The notes beneath the pieces were generated by a model. It was given only the letters and a program-made list of their open reading frames with translations. It was not told where the DNA came from and did not search any database. Shown piece by piece: positions 44,139-44,189 of a stretch of 44,189 nt of DNA. The stretch's first letter is position 1. Every line of letters begins with the position of its first letter. The DNA comes from an uncultured Colwellia sp. (lineage in GTDB: Bacteria; Pseudomonadota; Gammaproteobacteria; Enterobacterales; Alteromonadaceae), in the NCBI GenBank assembly GCA_913061475.1, contig CAJXUN010000037.1, positions 1 through 44,189 on the forward strand, given 5' to 3'. Both the position numbers and the translations under genes were made by a program.

Positions 44139-44189
44139 AGTTATTTATTAAAAAAGGAGGCTTAAGCCTCCTTTTTTAATAAATAACTA
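44138..44189. terminator. 52-bp perfect palindrome, probable bidirectional terminator, at the window end
   Basis: Each arm is 26 nt (44138-44163 and 44164-44189) with no mismatch and no loop beyond the central CTTAAG. The core GGAGG/CCTCC followed by T6 is a classic terminator. The pairing continues for a further 12 bp of AT and ends exactly at the last base. It would end a gene lying to the right, or be partly an assembly-end effect. Confidence 0.75.

Overview
The window looks like a stretch of core chromosome from an AT-rich marine gammaproteobacterium of the order Alteromonadales, most likely Colwelliaceae (Colwellia/Thalassotalea-like). This is an inference from protein resemblance and gene order; no phylogeny was run. 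Two conserved gammaproteobacterial blocks anchor it: bamD | rluD-pgeF-clpB, and rpsT | murJ-ribF-ileS-lspA-fkpB-ispH next to a type IV pilus minor-pilin operon. I see no prophage, transposase, integron, CRISPR array, rRNA or tRNA.

Layout. 1-8 kb: pssA (phospholipid synthesis), a DUF4124 protein, clpB behind a good sigma-32-type promoter, an SGNH-like lipoprotein placed between pgeF and clpB, pgeF, rluD and divergent bamD. 8-9.4 kb: glnB and nadE, divergent. 9.5-17.2 kb: two tandem GspH/FimT-family pseudopilins converge on a minus-strand operon pilV-pilW-pilX-pilY1-pilE plus a small TapY2-like secreted protein. These encode the minor pilins and the adhesin/priming factor of a type IVa pilus. 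17.5-25.9 kb: ispH, fkpB, lspA, ileS, ribF and murJ on the minus strand, then rpsT on the plus strand with the TTG start also known from E. coli.

26-34 kb: envelope and metabolic genes. These are an M49-like metallohydrolase lipoprotein, a GMC flavin oxidoreductase, a TlpA-type thioredoxin, a transglutaminase-like/TPR lipoprotein and an M3 oligopeptidase lipoprotein. The last two are separated by a 514-bp divergent intergenic region holding two strong inverted repeats. 34-39 kb: DUF3010, TapT (DTW), YggN/DUF2884, ZapE, a cold-shock protein with a roughly 145-nt leader, and a SpoU-type RNA methyltransferase. 39.5-44.2 kb: a conserved secreted protein of unknown function, a short stand-alone signal peptidase I, a cyclophilin with a GlyGly-CTERM sorting tail, then an HxlR regulator-nudC operon headed by two identical-architecture palindromic operators, and arfB. 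The window ends exactly at the end of a 52-bp perfect palindrome.

Most genes are housekeeping, and I do not see a clear new multi-gene system. The best candidates for something undescribed are the HxlR-NudC operon (possible redox control of RNA NAD-decapping) with its double operator, the unknown secreted protein beside a dedicated-looking signal peptidase, the structured leader of the M3 peptidase gene, and the csp-zapE arrangement in which a terminator sits 14 nt before a gene with no Shine-Dalgarno. Several ORFs were trimmed to internal starts that agree better with Shine-Dalgarno sites, signal peptides or family N-termini (bamD, fimT-1, tapY2, fkpB, ribF, the TPR lipoprotein, the RNA methyltransferase, the signal peptidase and nudC).
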